From Winogradskyella echinorum (GTDB taxonomy: Bacteria; Bacteroidota; Bacteroidia; Flavobacteriales; Flavobacteriaceae): a stretch of DNA of 64,000 nucleotides. The stretch covers positions 1 through 64,000 of the forward strand of contig NZ_JACOQD010000008.1 of assembly GCF_014297365.1 (NCBI RefSeq). Direction: 5' to 3'. Under the pieces are notes generated by a model, which saw only the letters and a program-made list of their open reading frames with translations, was not told where the DNA came from and did not search any database. Made by a program: the position numbers and the translations under genes. Shown here in pieces: positions 40,203-48,560 of the stretch (its first letter is position 1; the number at the start of each line of letters is the position of its first letter).

Positions 40203-40265
40203 TAAATTTTAATATAGACCGTAACAAAATAGGTTAGGAAGAGTCTTTATAATGATTGGTTGGTT

Positions 40266-40325
40266 AAAGCAACACTAAGTTTATTTTCAGGTAGCTCCTG
40301 AATGAACAAGGTGTTGCTTTCCTTT
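40266..40325 (+). terminator. Composite hairpin terminator after clpB
   Basis: Outer perfect 10-bp stem AAAGCAACAC (40266-40275) / GTGTTGCTTT (40311-40320) enclosing a second 6-bp hairpin TTCAGG / CCTGAA (40286-40302), then CCTTTTT. It is larger than the other terminators here and could be a structured 3' end. Confidence 0.6.
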
Positions 40326-40370
40326 TTAATAAAACGCAAAGACCACCTAAAAATTAATAAAACCCTGAAA

Positions 40371-40390
40371 AATATACCAATTGGTATATT
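40371..40390. promoter_or_regulatory. TetR operator O1 (perfect 20-bp palindrome)
   Basis: AATATACCAATTGGTATATT is a perfect palindrome ending 18 bp before the tetR ATG, covering the expected -33 region of its promoter. It is nearly identical to the site at 41022. Confidence 0.8.
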
Positions 40391-40395
40391 TTTTA

Positions 40396-40403
40396 TATTT
40401 TTG
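40396..40403 (+). promoter_or_regulatory. -7 promoter box of the TetR gene
   Basis: TATTTTTG directly after the operator and 5 bp before the ATG, so bound repressor would block the polymerase and the message is almost leaderless. Confidence 0.45.
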
Positions 40404-40408
40404 TACAT

Positions 40409-41005
40409 ATGCTTACAAAGTCTGAACATACAAAACAGTTTATCTTAGAAACTGTTGCACCTATATTCAACAAAAATGGCTATGCTGCCACTAGTATGAG
40501 TGATATTACTTCTGCAACCGGATTAACCAAAGGTGCTATCTATGGCAATTTTAAGAATAAGGAAGAACTAGCAATTGCAGCATTTAAGTTTAATGTTAAG
40601 CACTTAATGGCATTAATTGCCAATCACATAAATCAAAGTGATTCACCACTTCAAAAATTACTCTCAATTTCAGAATTCTATACAGATTACTATAAAATTA
40701 GCAAAGCCTTTGGAGGTTGCCCTGTTTTAAATATTGGTGTAGATGCAAATAATCAAAATTCTGAATTATTAGAAAAGGTAAGAGTTGTAATAGAACGCAT
40801 ACAAGACCAAGTTGCTACTATTATTGAAGATGGTATTGAAATTGGTGAAATTTCGACAGAAATAAATGCAATGCAATACGCCAAACGTATAGACACTATG
40901 ATACAAGGAGCCATATTTATGACCTATACTATGGATGATGATTTTTACATGAAAGACACCATGAATCAAATCAACAATATGATAATCAACGAACTAAAAG
41001 CATAA
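40409..41005 (+). CDS. TetR/AcrR-family transcriptional repressor
   Basis: Regulator of 198 residues. The N-terminal HTH (FILETVAPIFNKNGYAATSM, SDITSATGLTKGAIYGNFKN) is followed by an all-helical ligand domain with FGGCPVLNIGVDANNQN, as in the TetR_C-type regulators near lipid or xenobiotic genes. The flanking 20-bp operators at 40371 and 41022 strongly suggest autorepression and repression of the downstream thioesterase. The ligand may be an acyl-CoA or similar thioester, given that target; this is inference. Confidence 0.93.
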   Translation: MLTKSEHTKQFILETVAPIFNKNGYAATSMSDITSATGLTKGAIYGNFKNKEELAIAAFKFNVKHLMALIANHINQSDSPLQKLLSISEFYTDYYKISKAFGGCPVLNIGVDANNQNSELLEKVRVVIERIQDQVATIIEDGIEIGEISTEINAMQYAKRIDTMIQGAIFMTYTMDDDFYMKDTMNQINNMIINELKA

Positions 41006-41021
41006 TATTTTTTTAACCCAC

Positions 41022-41041
41022 AATATACCGATTGGTATATT
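41022..41041. promoter_or_regulatory. TetR operator O2 upstream of the thioesterase
   Basis: AATATACCGATTGGTATATT differs from O1 at one central base. It lies 17 bp before the thioesterase ATG at 41059 and overlaps the TTG that the longer frame would use. Confidence 0.78.
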
Positions 41042-41058
41042 TTAAATTTAAAATAGAA

Positions 41059-41541
41059 ATGAAGTTACCTAAAATAGTAGAAAGTAAAGCAAAAATTAGA
41101 TTTCAGGACTGTGATCCATTTAACCATCTAAATAATGGAAAATATTTAGATTACTTTATGAACCATCGTGAAGATGAATTGATTAAAAATTACAATATCG
41201 ACATTTATAAAATGGCTAAAACTGAAGGTAAGAGTTGGGTCTCTAGTAGTAACCAAATAGTATATTTAAAACCTGCATTATTAATGGAAATTGTAACTAT
41301 AGAATCGCAATTAATCCATTATGACAATAGTAACCTAAAGGTCGAAATGCGCATGTACAACGAGGATAAAAGCCAGTTAAAGGCAATCGTATGGTGTGGT
41401 TTTGTTCATTATAATTTAATGTCTCAAAAGCGTGAACAACATTCTGAAGATATGATGACACTATTTAGTGCTATTTACAACCCAATAACAATAACTACAT
41501 TTGAAGAACGCATAAAGAGTATAAAAAGACCTAAATCTTAG
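41059..41541 (+). CDS. Acyl-CoA thioesterase (4HBT hotdog family)
   Basis: Hotdog protein of 160 residues from the ATG at 41059. A TTG nine codons earlier lies inside the TetR operator and is rejected. IRFQDCDPFNHLNNGKYLDYFMNHRED carries the D-x-x-xHLNN active-site element of YbgC/FadM-like thioesterases. VSSSNQIVYLKPALLMEIVTIES gives the central strands. It is probably released from TetR repression through the operator at 41022. The acyl substrate is unknown. Confidence 0.88.
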   Translation: MKLPKIVESKAKIRFQDCDPFNHLNNGKYLDYFMNHREDELIKNYNIDIYKMAKTEGKSWVSSSNQIVYLKPALLMEIVTIESQLIHYDNSNLKVEMRMYNEDKSQLKAIVWCGFVHYNLMSQKREQHSEDMMTLFSAIYNPITITTFEERIKSIKRPKS

Positions 41542-41648
41542 GTTTCTATTTCTCTCATATTAAAAAACATTTCAAAGTTATTAACAAATATTCGATGAAA
41601 TGCATGATAAAATTTAAAAATAAATCCTCCTTTTAACGGATAAATCAT
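41538..41648 (-). CDS. Possible small protein (36 aa), unconfirmed
   Basis: A short minus-strand frame from an ATG at 41648 ends in a TAA that overlaps the thioesterase stop. It is open further upstream without stops to about 41711, with a GTG at 41675 as an alternative start. The product is hydrophobic/aromatic (IYPLKGGFIFKFYHAF, then NNFEMFFNMREIET). No family is recognised; it may be chance. It is reported because the 230-bp gap otherwise holds nothing. Confidence 0.2.
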   Translation of the reverse strand: MIYPLKGGFIFKFYHAFHRIFVNNFEMFFNMREIET

Positions 41649-41771
41649 TAATTTTGTCGAGCTATTTAACTCCACATAACTTAAAACATAATTAAAACTT
41701 GTCTTGCGTTTCCTCTATTTAGAGAGAATTGCTATGACTAATTTTTTGTGTAAACCTACTTATATAATAAA

Positions 41772-42434
41772 ATGGAATTAAATAGATACATAGATCATAC
41801 TTTACTAAAGGCATCTGCTACAGAGGCCCAAATACTACAACTCTGTGACGAAGCTATTAAATATAATTTTTATTCAGTTTGTGTTAATAGCAGTTATGTC
41901 GCTATTGCTAAAGAGGCCCTTGGTCGCTCAAATGTAAAGATATGTACCGTTGTTGGTTTTCCGCTAGGAGCCATGTCAACAGAAGCGAAAATTTTTGAAG
42001 CAAAAAAGGCCATAGAACAAGGTGCTTCGGAAATTGATATGGTGATGAATATTGGTCGTTTAAAAAGTAAAAATCATGTTGCAGTACTAAAAGACATTAG
42101 TGATGTAAAAAGATCTATCGGCTTAATTCCACTTAAAGTAATCCTAGAAATAAGCGAACTTTCTAAAAACGAAATTGTAAAAGCTTGCGAAATTTGCGTG
42201 GATGCCAAGGCCGATTTTATTAAAACCTCGACGGGTTTTTCAAAAAGTGGTGCTACACTAACTGCAGTGAAAATTATGAAAAAAACAGTTAGAGATCATT
42301 TAAAAATTAAGGCTTCTGGTGGTATTAGTGATGCCGAAACAGCCTTAAAATACATTGAAGTTGGTGTACACAGAATAGGTTCTTCCTCTGGTGTTGCAAT
42401 GATGACTAGTCAAACTTCAGATTCTACATATTAG
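41772..42434 (+). CDS. deoC: Deoxyribose-phosphate aldolase
   Basis: Class I aldolase of 220 residues that cleaves 2-deoxyribose 5-phosphate to acetaldehyde and glyceraldehyde 3-phosphate in nucleoside breakdown. RYIDHTLLKASATE is the family start, followed by VCVNSSYV, VVGFPLGA and EIDMVMNIG. The Schiff-base lysine K151 is in ADFIKTSTGFS, and the second lysine is in LKIKASGGI. The family end GVHRIGSSSGVAMM is intact. It is a single gene; no other nucleoside catabolism genes lie nearby. Confidence 0.97.
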   Translation: MELNRYIDHTLLKASATEAQILQLCDEAIKYNFYSVCVNSSYVAIAKEALGRSNVKICTVVGFPLGAMSTEAKIFEAKKAIEQGASEIDMVMNIGRLKSKNHVAVLKDISDVKRSIGLIPLKVILEISELSKNEIVKACEICVDAKADFIKTSTGFSKSGATLTAVKIMKKTVRDHLKIKASGGISDAETALKYIEVGVHRIGSSSGVAMMTSQTSDSTY

Positions 42435-42520
42435 TTTAGTTACATTTTTATTGTTTTATTATAGACTGCTTAAAGTAAGTTATTTAACAATCTTTTAGTG
42501 GACTTTCTATACTTCTGTTT

Positions 42521-42528
42521 TATATTTG
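42521..42528 (+). promoter_or_regulatory. -7 promoter box before the NTF2/phosphatase gene
   Basis: TATATTTG, 24 bp before the ATG at 42553. Its last three bases are the TTG where the longer frame would begin. Confidence 0.5.
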
Positions 42529-42552
42529 AGAATATTAACTAATCCTTCTATT

Positions 42553-43437
42553 ATGAAATCTTTTATTCTTGCCGCTTTTTTATCATTTTCATTTTTTATT
42601 GCTGCTCAAAATGATACTGACAAAGCTCAGATTGAAACAACATTAAACAACTATATTGATGCATTTTACAAAGGTGACACCACAAAATTAAAAGCTGCGA
42701 TAAAACCTCGTCTTAATAAATTTGGGTATTGGAAAAACAAAGAAACTAATATATATGAGTATTATGATCACATGAGTTATGATAAGGCAATGGCCTTTGT
42801 ACAGAAGATGAAAGACGAAGGTGCACCAAGAGATGAAAATAAAATTAGAAGTGTAAAAGTTTTAGACATTAGCAATCATATTGCTTCTGCAAAAGTAACT
42901 GCAAATTGGGGTGTTGACTATGTTTTATTATCTAAAGATGAAGGTAAATGGATGATAGAACAAGTGATTTGGGAAGGGCCTTTTGAAAAAGAAGTAGAAC
43001 AAAAAACAACCACCTATTATTTAATTAGACATGCAGAAAAAGATCGTTCTGACAAAACAAACAGAGATCCTCACCTTACTGAAGCTGGACAAAAACGAGC
43101 ACAGAATTGGGCAAAAGTTTTTAAAGATGTAAAGTTTGATGCTGTTTATTCAACAGATTATAATCGTACAAAAGAAACAGCTGCTCCTACTGCTAAGGCT
43201 AATAATGTTGACGTCATATTTTACGACCCAAGAAATATCAATCCAAAAGAGTTTATAGCTAAAACCAATGGACAAACAGTGTTAATTGTTGGTCATAGTA
43301 ATACAACGCCAATGTTTGCAAATGGTTTATTAGGTGAAAAGAAATACGATATGATTGCTGACGATAATAATGCCAACTTATATATCGTAACTGTTACTAA
43401 AGACTCAAAAACATCTAAAGTATCAAAGGTCGAGTAA
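42553..43437 (+). CDS. Exported fusion of an NTF2/lumazine-binding-like domain with a histidine phosphatase
   Basis: Sec-exported (signal 1-18, ending FIAAQ), 294 residues from the ATG at 42553. Residues about 22-140 resemble the putative lumazine-binding/SnoaL NTF2-like domain (IETTLNNYIDAFYKGDTTKL, WGVDYVLLSKDEGKWMIEQV). Residues about 155-290 form a SixA-like histidine phosphatase: LIRHAEKDRSD with H160, HLTEAGQKRAQNWAKVF, AVYSTDYNRTKETAAPTA, and VGHSNTTP with H248. The RHG variant is RHA. The two halves are in one uninterrupted frame. A periplasmic phosphatase acting on an unknown metabolite is inferred. The 3' end overlaps the convergent gene by 15 bp. Confidence 0.85.
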   Translation: MKSFILAAFLSFSFFIAAQNDTDKAQIETTLNNYIDAFYKGDTTKLKAAIKPRLNKFGYWKNKETNIYEYYDHMSYDKAMAFVQKMKDEGAPRDENKIRSVKVLDISNHIASAKVTANWGVDYVLLSKDEGKWMIEQVIWEGPFEKEVEQKTTTYYLIRHAEKDRSDKTNRDPHLTEAGQKRAQNWAKVFKDVKFDAVYSTDYNRTKETAAPTAKANNVDVIFYDPRNINPKEFIAKTNGQTVLIVGHSNTTPMFANGLLGEKKYDMIADDNNANLYIVTVTKDSKTSKVSKVE

Positions 43438-44184
43438 TTCTACCTCCACGTTTTGAAGTTCTATTTTAGACAATAATTTTAGCTGCTTATTTTCAAAAGC
43501 TTTTCCTAAATCAAAAAGTTTTATTGAAGTGTCTTCAGCTTTGTAATTATTATAATCTACTAACCGTAAACCGTTTATATAACGTTCGTTATAAGCCTCT
43601 CTAAAACGCATTCCTATACCATCATCTTCGTTATATGAATACGCTAAATAAGCTACCTTAAAATACTCTTTATCAACCCAATACAAAAACACATCTTCAT
43701 AATCCTCTCCTCCACCTTCTTTATCAAAAGTGACTTTAATTTTATAATAGTCTTTTTCTTTTATCTTCTCCTCACCTACTATTTCTTTATTAACTGCTTT
43801 ATCGTTGAGACCATAAGGCAAGGTTGAAAAATAATGAACTGAGTTTACAGAGGAAGAATATTTTTTAACCATTGAATCTTCAAGTTTAATAGGTCTCTCA
43901 TTTATATAACGTTGAAATTTTTCGCCTTTCAAAATATCTAAAATAGAGTCATTTTCTTTTTTTATGAACCTTGATAAAACTTTAGCATTGGAAGTATGTG
44001 TAGATTTGTAATGTATATCTCTAAAATCAAACTTTATAATTACAACATTAGCATCAAAAATAGCACCACCAGAAACTTCAATGGATTTATTGACAATATC
44101 ATTTGCAGACAATAACTTTGCAGGCGTTTCAGATTTGCAACTAAATACTAAAAAAGCTAATAGAGTGATAGAAATATTTTTCAT
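43423..44184 (-). CDS. DUF6503 family lipoprotein
   Basis: Lipoprotein of 253 residues (LLAFLVFSC, Cys 16). ANDIVNKSIEVSGGAIFDAN followed by VIIKFDFRDIHYKS is the start of the DUF6503/LolA-like fold, a half-barrel that may bind lipid. YYKIKVTFDKEGGGEDYEDV, then FLYWVDKEYFKVAYLAYSY and RFREAYNERYINGLRLVDY follow. Function is not known for the family; a role in outer membrane lipid or lipoprotein handling is a guess from the fold. It has a -7 box at 44214-44221. Confidence 0.8.
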   Translation of the reverse strand: MKNISITLLAFLVFSCKSETPAKLLSANDIVNKSIEVSGGAIFDANVVIIKFDFRDIHYKSTHTSNAKVLSRFIKKENDSILDILKGEKFQRYINERPIKLEDSMVKKYSSSVNSVHYFSTLPYGLNDKAVNKEIVGEEKIKEKDYYKIKVTFDKEGGGEDYEDVFLYWVDKEYFKVAYLAYSYNEDDGIGMRFREAYNERYINGLRLVDYNNYKAEDTSIKLFDLGKAFENKQLKLLSKIELQNVEVELLDL

Positions 44185-44213
44185 ATGAAAAGATAATTTA
44201 AGCTTTAAAGTCG

Positions 44214-44221
44214 CAAAATTA
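44214..44221 (-). promoter_or_regulatory. -7 promoter box before the DUF6503 lipoprotein
   Basis: Minus-strand TAATTTTG, 29 bp before the ATG. Confidence 0.45.
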
Positions 44222-44281
44222 TGAATAACATTACGCAGTTTACTTTAAGTCAATAAACTTTTAACTTTTAACTTTAAAAAC

Positions 44282-44289
44282 TACCTTTG
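44282..44289 (+). promoter_or_regulatory. -7 promoter box abutting smpB
   Basis: TACCTTTG ends only 6 bp before the ATG at 44296. Transcription would start at or next to the start codon, giving an almost leaderless message. Confidence 0.5.
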
Positions 44290-44295
44290 CCCTAC

Positions 44296-44754
44296 ATGCA
44301 AAAAACAGTTAACATACTCAATAAGAAAGCAAAATTTCAGTACGAGATATTAGATAAATATACGGCTGGAATTGTACTTACCGGAACTGAGATTAAATCT
44401 ATAAGATCTGGGAAGGCTTCTATTGCCGAAAGTTTCTGCGAGTTTAATGATCGCGAAGAGTTATTTGTAATTAACATGACCGTAGAAGAGTACGCCTTTG
44501 GCAATTACTACAACCATAAACCAAAAGCTGAACGCAAATTATTACTCAATAGAAAAGAGCTTAAAAAACTCAAAAAAGAAATGGATGTAAAGGGTAATGC
44601 TATTATTCCTCTTAAACTTTTCATTAATGAAAAAGGCTATGCGAAACTTATTATAGGCTTAGGTAAAGGTAAAAAGCTTTACGATAAACGAGAAGTAATA
44701 AAAGATCGTGATAACAAGCGTGATTTAGATCGTATTAAGAAAAATTTTCGATAA
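44296..44754 (+). CDS. smpB: SsrA (tmRNA)-binding protein SmpB
   Basis: Partner of tmRNA in trans-translation rescue of stalled ribosomes; 152 residues from the ATG at 44296. A TTG three codons earlier is the end of a promoter box and is rejected. Motifs: NILNKKAKFQYEILDKYTAG, VLTGTEIKSIRSGKASIAES, NHKPKAERKLLLNRKELKKL, GYAKLIIGLGKGKKLYDKRE, and the basic tail DRDNKRDLDRIKKNF that inserts in the mRNA channel. The tmRNA gene is not in this window. Confidence 0.97.
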   Translation: MQKTVNILNKKAKFQYEILDKYTAGIVLTGTEIKSIRSGKASIAESFCEFNDREELFVINMTVEEYAFGNYYNHKPKAERKLLLNRKELKKLKKEMDVKGNAIIPLKLFINEKGYAKLIIGLGKGKKLYDKREVIKDRDNKRDLDRIKKNFR

Positions 44755-44912
44755 GTTTAAGATTACTATAACTTCTGCTTGAGCATTTTTAATCTATGTT
44801 TGAAACATTGTAGGCAACCAATTTTGTTTTATTTACGTCTATTAAATTAAAGGCATAGAATTTGTAATAATTTGATAAATTCTTGTCTAAGTATAATCAT
44901 CAATCAAATTTT

Positions 44913-47378
44913 ATGACTAAAAAATTACTCTTCGTTTTATGTATTACATTAGGATATTTCGCTTCGGCACAAATCGTCGGAACAGTAACAAACACTAAAA
45001 ACGAACCGCTTCCCTTTGTAAATATCCTAATAGAAAACACTTATAAAGGTACCACTAGTAATGACGACGGTTACTATGAGCTTAATATTACAACACCAAA
45101 AACTTACACAATAGTTTACACTTATTTAGGCTATAAAACCATAAAAAAGAATGTAACTATAGATAAATTTCCATTTAAAATAGATGTAATCTTAGAAGAA
45201 GAATCGGTTTCTCTTGGAGAGGTTGTAGTAAATGCAGAAGATAATCCTGCAAATACCATTATGCGACAAGCCATAGCAAAACGTAAAGAGAATCTTGAAA
45301 AAATAAACTCTTACAAAGCAGATTTTTATTCTCGAGGGTTGATAAGAATTAAAGATGCACCTGAAAAGATATTAGGCCAAGAAGTTGGTGATTTAGGTGG
45401 TGGACTAGATTCTACACGTACTGGTATTATATACTTATCGGAGACAATTTCTAAAATTCAGTTTTTAAGACCTAGCAAACTCAAAGAAAAAATTACTGCT
45501 TCAAAAGTTAGTGGTAACGACAATGGCTTTAGTTTTAACAATGCTATAGATGTTGATTATAATTTTTACAATAATACAGTTGAGTTTGGTAACCAAATCG
45601 TCTCGCCTATTGCCAATAATGCATTTGGATATTATAAATATAAACTTGATGGCGTGTTTTATGATGAGAGAGGGAATCTTGTAAATAAAATTAAAGTAAT
45701 TCCAAAACGCGAAAATGATCCTGTATTTGCAGGTATCATTTATATCGTAGAAGACCAATGGACAATTTATGGTATAGAGCTAGATATTACTGGTGTACAA
45801 GCACGCATACCTGCAGTAGATATTATTTCGTTAAAACAAAGTTTTTCATATTCTGAAGCCGATAAAATTTGGGCTATAATTTCTCAAAGTATTGATTTTA
45901 AATACAAATTCTTAGGTATTAAAGGAGATGGTCGATTTACAGCTGTTTATAGCAATTATCAATTTAATACTGGTTTAACTCGAAAAGATTTTAATAAAGA
46001 ACTTGTTGCTTTTGAAGAAAATGCCAACAAAAAAGATTCGTTATACTGGAACAATATTAGACCCGTACCATTAACCTTAGAAGAGCGTACCGATTACGTT
46101 AAAAAAGATAGTATACAAATTGTTAGAGAATCTAAACCTTATTTAGACTCTATAGACCGTGTAAATAATAAATTTAAACTAGGAAGTATTTTAGGATATA
46201 CCTATCAAAACTCTCATAAAGATATTCGCATGGGATATGATATTCCTATTGGTGGTGTACAGTTTAATACGGTTCAAGGATATACAGCAAAAGCGAATTT
46301 ATTCTTCACAAAAGATTACGATGATTTTAAACGTTACTTTAGTGCTAATGCCAATTTACAATATGGTTTTTCTGATGAGCGATTAAGAGCCACAGGATCT
46401 CTAAGTTATAAGTTTAATAACACATCGCGTGCATTTTTAACTCTTTATGGCGGAGTTATTGCTGAACAGTACAATCCTTCACAACCTATATTACCATTCA
46501 TCAACACCGTAAGTACGTTGTTTTTTGAAGATAATTATATGAAGCTTTACGATAAAAGTTTTCTTCAACTTAATTATTCTGAAGAACTTTTTAATGGCTT
46601 TAGATTATATACGCAACTCGCATACGAAAGACGAAAGGCTCTTTTTAATACCACAGACCAAGTATATATTAATGAGGACAATGATATTTACACAAGTAAT
46701 AATCCTTTAGACGAAACTGCCAACGGAATAGCACCTTTTGAAACGCATAACATCCTAAAAGCAAATGTAACAGCACAATTTAATTTTGGACAAGAATATC
46801 TGAGTTATCCTGATAGTAAATTTAATATTGGAAATGATGCCTATCCTACACTTGTATTGAGTTACGAAAAAGGGTTTGGAGCCACAATCGATGATTATAA
46901 CTTTGACCAAATTAAAGCAAGACTCTATCAATCTTTTAATATTGCAGACAAAGGCCGTTTTAGATACAACATAAGAGCTGGTAAGTTTTTTAATGCAGAT
47001 GATATTGCCTTTATGGATTACCAACATTTTAATGGTAACCAAACACACGTAAGCACAGAAGGTAATTACACGAATGTATTTAATAATTTACCTTATTACG
47101 CTGCAAGTACAAATGATTCTTATTTAGAAGCACATGTTGAGCACGATTTTAATGGCTTTCTTTTAGGTAAAGTGCCATTACTTAATAAACTCAACTTTAA
47201 CTTGGTAATTGGCGCGCATTTGTTGGCTACACCAGATTTTAAGCCTTACCAAGAGTATTCTGTAGGTATTGACAATATTGGTTGGGGAAAATGGAGATTC
47301 TTAAGAGTGGATTATGTAAGATCTTACCAAAGCGGATTTCAGAGTGATGCCATTTTGTTTGGGTTGAAATTCTTTTAA
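44913..47378 (+). CDS. DUF5686 outer-membrane protein with CarboxypepD_reg-like domain
   Basis: Exported protein of 821 residues from the ATG at 44913 (signal ending YFASAQ); the longer TTG start adds only a non-leader stretch. Residues about 20-110 form the CarboxypepD_reg-like domain (IVGTVTNTKNEPLPFVNILI, then TSNDDGYYELNI). The remainder is a DUF5686 beta-barrel-like protein: NTIMRQAIAKRKENLEKINS, FYSRGLIRIKDAPEKILGQE, aromatic-rich strands, and a C-terminal strand ending in Phe (SDAILFGLKFF), as expected for a BAM substrate. Family members are outer membrane proteins of unclear function. A signal-less lipoprotein cluster follows. Confidence 0.88.
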   Translation: MTKKLLFVLCITLGYFASAQIVGTVTNTKNEPLPFVNILIENTYKGTTSNDDGYYELNITTPKTYTIVYTYLGYKTIKKNVTIDKFPFKIDVILEEESVSLGEVVVNAEDNPANTIMRQAIAKRKENLEKINSYKADFYSRGLIRIKDAPEKILGQEVGDLGGGLDSTRTGIIYLSETISKIQFLRPSKLKEKITASKVSGNDNGFSFNNAIDVDYNFYNNTVEFGNQIVSPIANNAFGYYKYKLDGVFYDERGNLVNKIKVIPKRENDPVFAGIIYIVEDQWTIYGIELDITGVQARIPAVDIISLKQSFSYSEADKIWAIISQSIDFKYKFLGIKGDGRFTAVYSNYQFNTGLTRKDFNKELVAFEENANKKDSLYWNNIRPVPLTLEERTDYVKKDSIQIVRESKPYLDSIDRVNNKFKLGSILGYTYQNSHKDIRMGYDIPIGGVQFNTVQGYTAKANLFFTKDYDDFKRYFSANANLQYGFSDERLRATGSLSYKFNNTSRAFLTLYGGVIAEQYNPSQPILPFINTVSTLFFEDNYMKLYDKSFLQLNYSEELFNGFRLYTQLAYERRKALFNTTDQVYINEDNDIYTSNNPLDETANGIAPFETHNILKANVTAQFNFGQEYLSYPDSKFNIGNDAYPTLVLSYEKGFGATIDDYNFDQIKARLYQSFNIADKGRFRYNIRAGKFFNADDIAFMDYQHFNGNQTHVSTEGNYTNVFNNLPYYAASTNDSYLEAHVEHDFNGFLLGKVPLLNKLNFNLVIGAHLLATPDFKPYQEYSVGIDNIGWGKWRFLRVDYVRSYQSGFQSDAILFGLKFF

Positions 47379-47399
47379 CTTTATAGAAAAATAAGATCA

Positions 47400-47927
47400 A
47401 TGAAAGTATCTCTAGTATTAATTACTTTTATGTGCTTAATCATTAGCTGTAATAAGAATATTGAAACTAACAATTCTAGTTTTAATAAAACCATTGATAG
47501 TCTTAGAAGAGAACTTACAATTTCAAATGATGAGCTCAAATCTCTAAAAGCAAATAATGACAGTAAAATTGAATTAAGATATAATAATGAAAATTTTGAT
47601 GCGTTTTTCTGGAGTTTTATGACTGATTCTACTTTTCAACTTGAAAGAATTAAGTTTCCATTAAAATATATCACATGGGAAGATGAATTGGGTGGAGAAA
47701 TAGACACTATTAAATTAATTAAACCTGAATGGAAATATAATTCATTCTACCTTAATACTGCTAGCGAAAGGACTCAAATTTATGATAATTTCGAATTAAA
47801 TTTACGAACTACTAACGAACGTCTATTACACTGGTATGGAGTTGAAACTGGAGGTGACTCAAAATATTATTTCACTGGTAAAAATGGAAAATGGTATTTA
47901 ACAAAATGGGAGCAATTAGGCGATTAA
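47400..47927 (+). CDS. DUF4348-like lipoprotein
   Basis: Lipoprotein of 175 residues (lipobox CLIISC). After a short coiled coil (NKTIDSLRRELTISNDELKS) it has NENFDAFFWSFMTDSTFQLERIKFPL, the signature seen in DUF4348 proteins of Bacteroidota, and WYGVETGGDSKYYFTGKNG near the end. It probably adopts an NTF2-like fold. It follows the DUF5686 gene by 21 bp and precedes another small exported protein by 10 bp, suggesting one operon. Function unknown. Confidence 0.7.
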   Translation: MKVSLVLITFMCLIISCNKNIETNNSSFNKTIDSLRRELTISNDELKSLKANNDSKIELRYNNENFDAFFWSFMTDSTFQLERIKFPLKYITWEDELGGEIDTIKLIKPEWKYNSFYLNTASERTQIYDNFELNLRTTNERLLHWYGVETGGDSKYYFTGKNGKWYLTKWEQLGD

Positions 47928-47937
47928 AAAATATAAT

Positions 47938-48462
47938 ATGAAAAAGACAATACTATTATTTGTATGCTTTTTAGCATTAAACCTCTCAGCCCAAGAAGAT
48001 AAAAAAGACTACTCAAAAAACGTAGCCACTATAGATAGTACAATTACAACACTCTATTCTGTAATTTCTGGTGATAAAGGCGTTAAGCGCGATTGGGATT
48101 TGTTTAAACATTTATTCTATAAAGACGCTAAACTCATCCCAACAGGTAAAACCAAAGAAGGCAAAACAGTAGCGCGCTATATGTCACCAGATGATTATAT
48201 AAACTCATCTGGAAAGTGGTTACTTGAAAACGGTTTTCATGAAGTAGAAATAAGCAGACAAACACAAACGTTTGGTAATATCACCCAAGTATTTAGTACT
48301 TATGAATCTTTTAAAACTAAAGACGATACTGAACCTTTTATGAGAGGCATCAATAGTATTCAATTAATGCATGATGGAGAACGTTGGTGGATTATTAATA
48401 TCTATTGGATGCAAGAATCTGAGGAAAACCCAATTCCTGAGGAATATTTATCTAAAAATTAA
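47938..48462 (+). CDS. Exported SnoaL/NTF2-like protein
   Basis: Exported protein of 174 residues (signal 1-19, ending LNLSAQ). VATIDSTITTLYSVISGDKG then DWDLFKHLFYKDAKLIPTGK and GERWWIINIYWMQE near the end are typical of NTF2-like (SnoaL/DUF4440-type) folds that bind small hydrophobic molecules. No catalytic residues can be assigned. It closes the short operon with the DUF5686 and DUF4348-like genes. The repeat-filled gap begins right after it. Confidence 0.75.
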   Translation: MKKTILLFVCFLALNLSAQEDKKDYSKNVATIDSTITTLYSVISGDKGVKRDWDLFKHLFYKDAKLIPTGKTKEGKTVARYMSPDDYINSSGKWLLENGFHEVEISRQTQTFGNITQVFSTYESFKTKDDTEPFMRGINSIQLMHDGERWWIINIYWMQESEENPIPEEYLSKN

Positions 48463-48472
48463 CTTGGGTATT

Positions 48473-48528
48473 GTCATTCCGCACTTGTTGCAGAATGCAA
48501 TTATTTAAGATAGATTCCTGTCTACACA
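48473..48528 (+). repeat. GTCATTCC-type intergenic repeat with partial AGATTCCTGT tail
   Basis: GTCATTCCGCACTTGTTGCAG opens the element and AGATTCCTGTCTACAC ends it. The tail resembles AGATTCCTGTTTGCACAGGA at 53028-53049. The GTCATTC start recurs at 37516 and 55692. Confidence 0.55.
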
Positions 48529-48560
48529 ATAATAGCAAGAGATTAGATAATATTGTTTTA

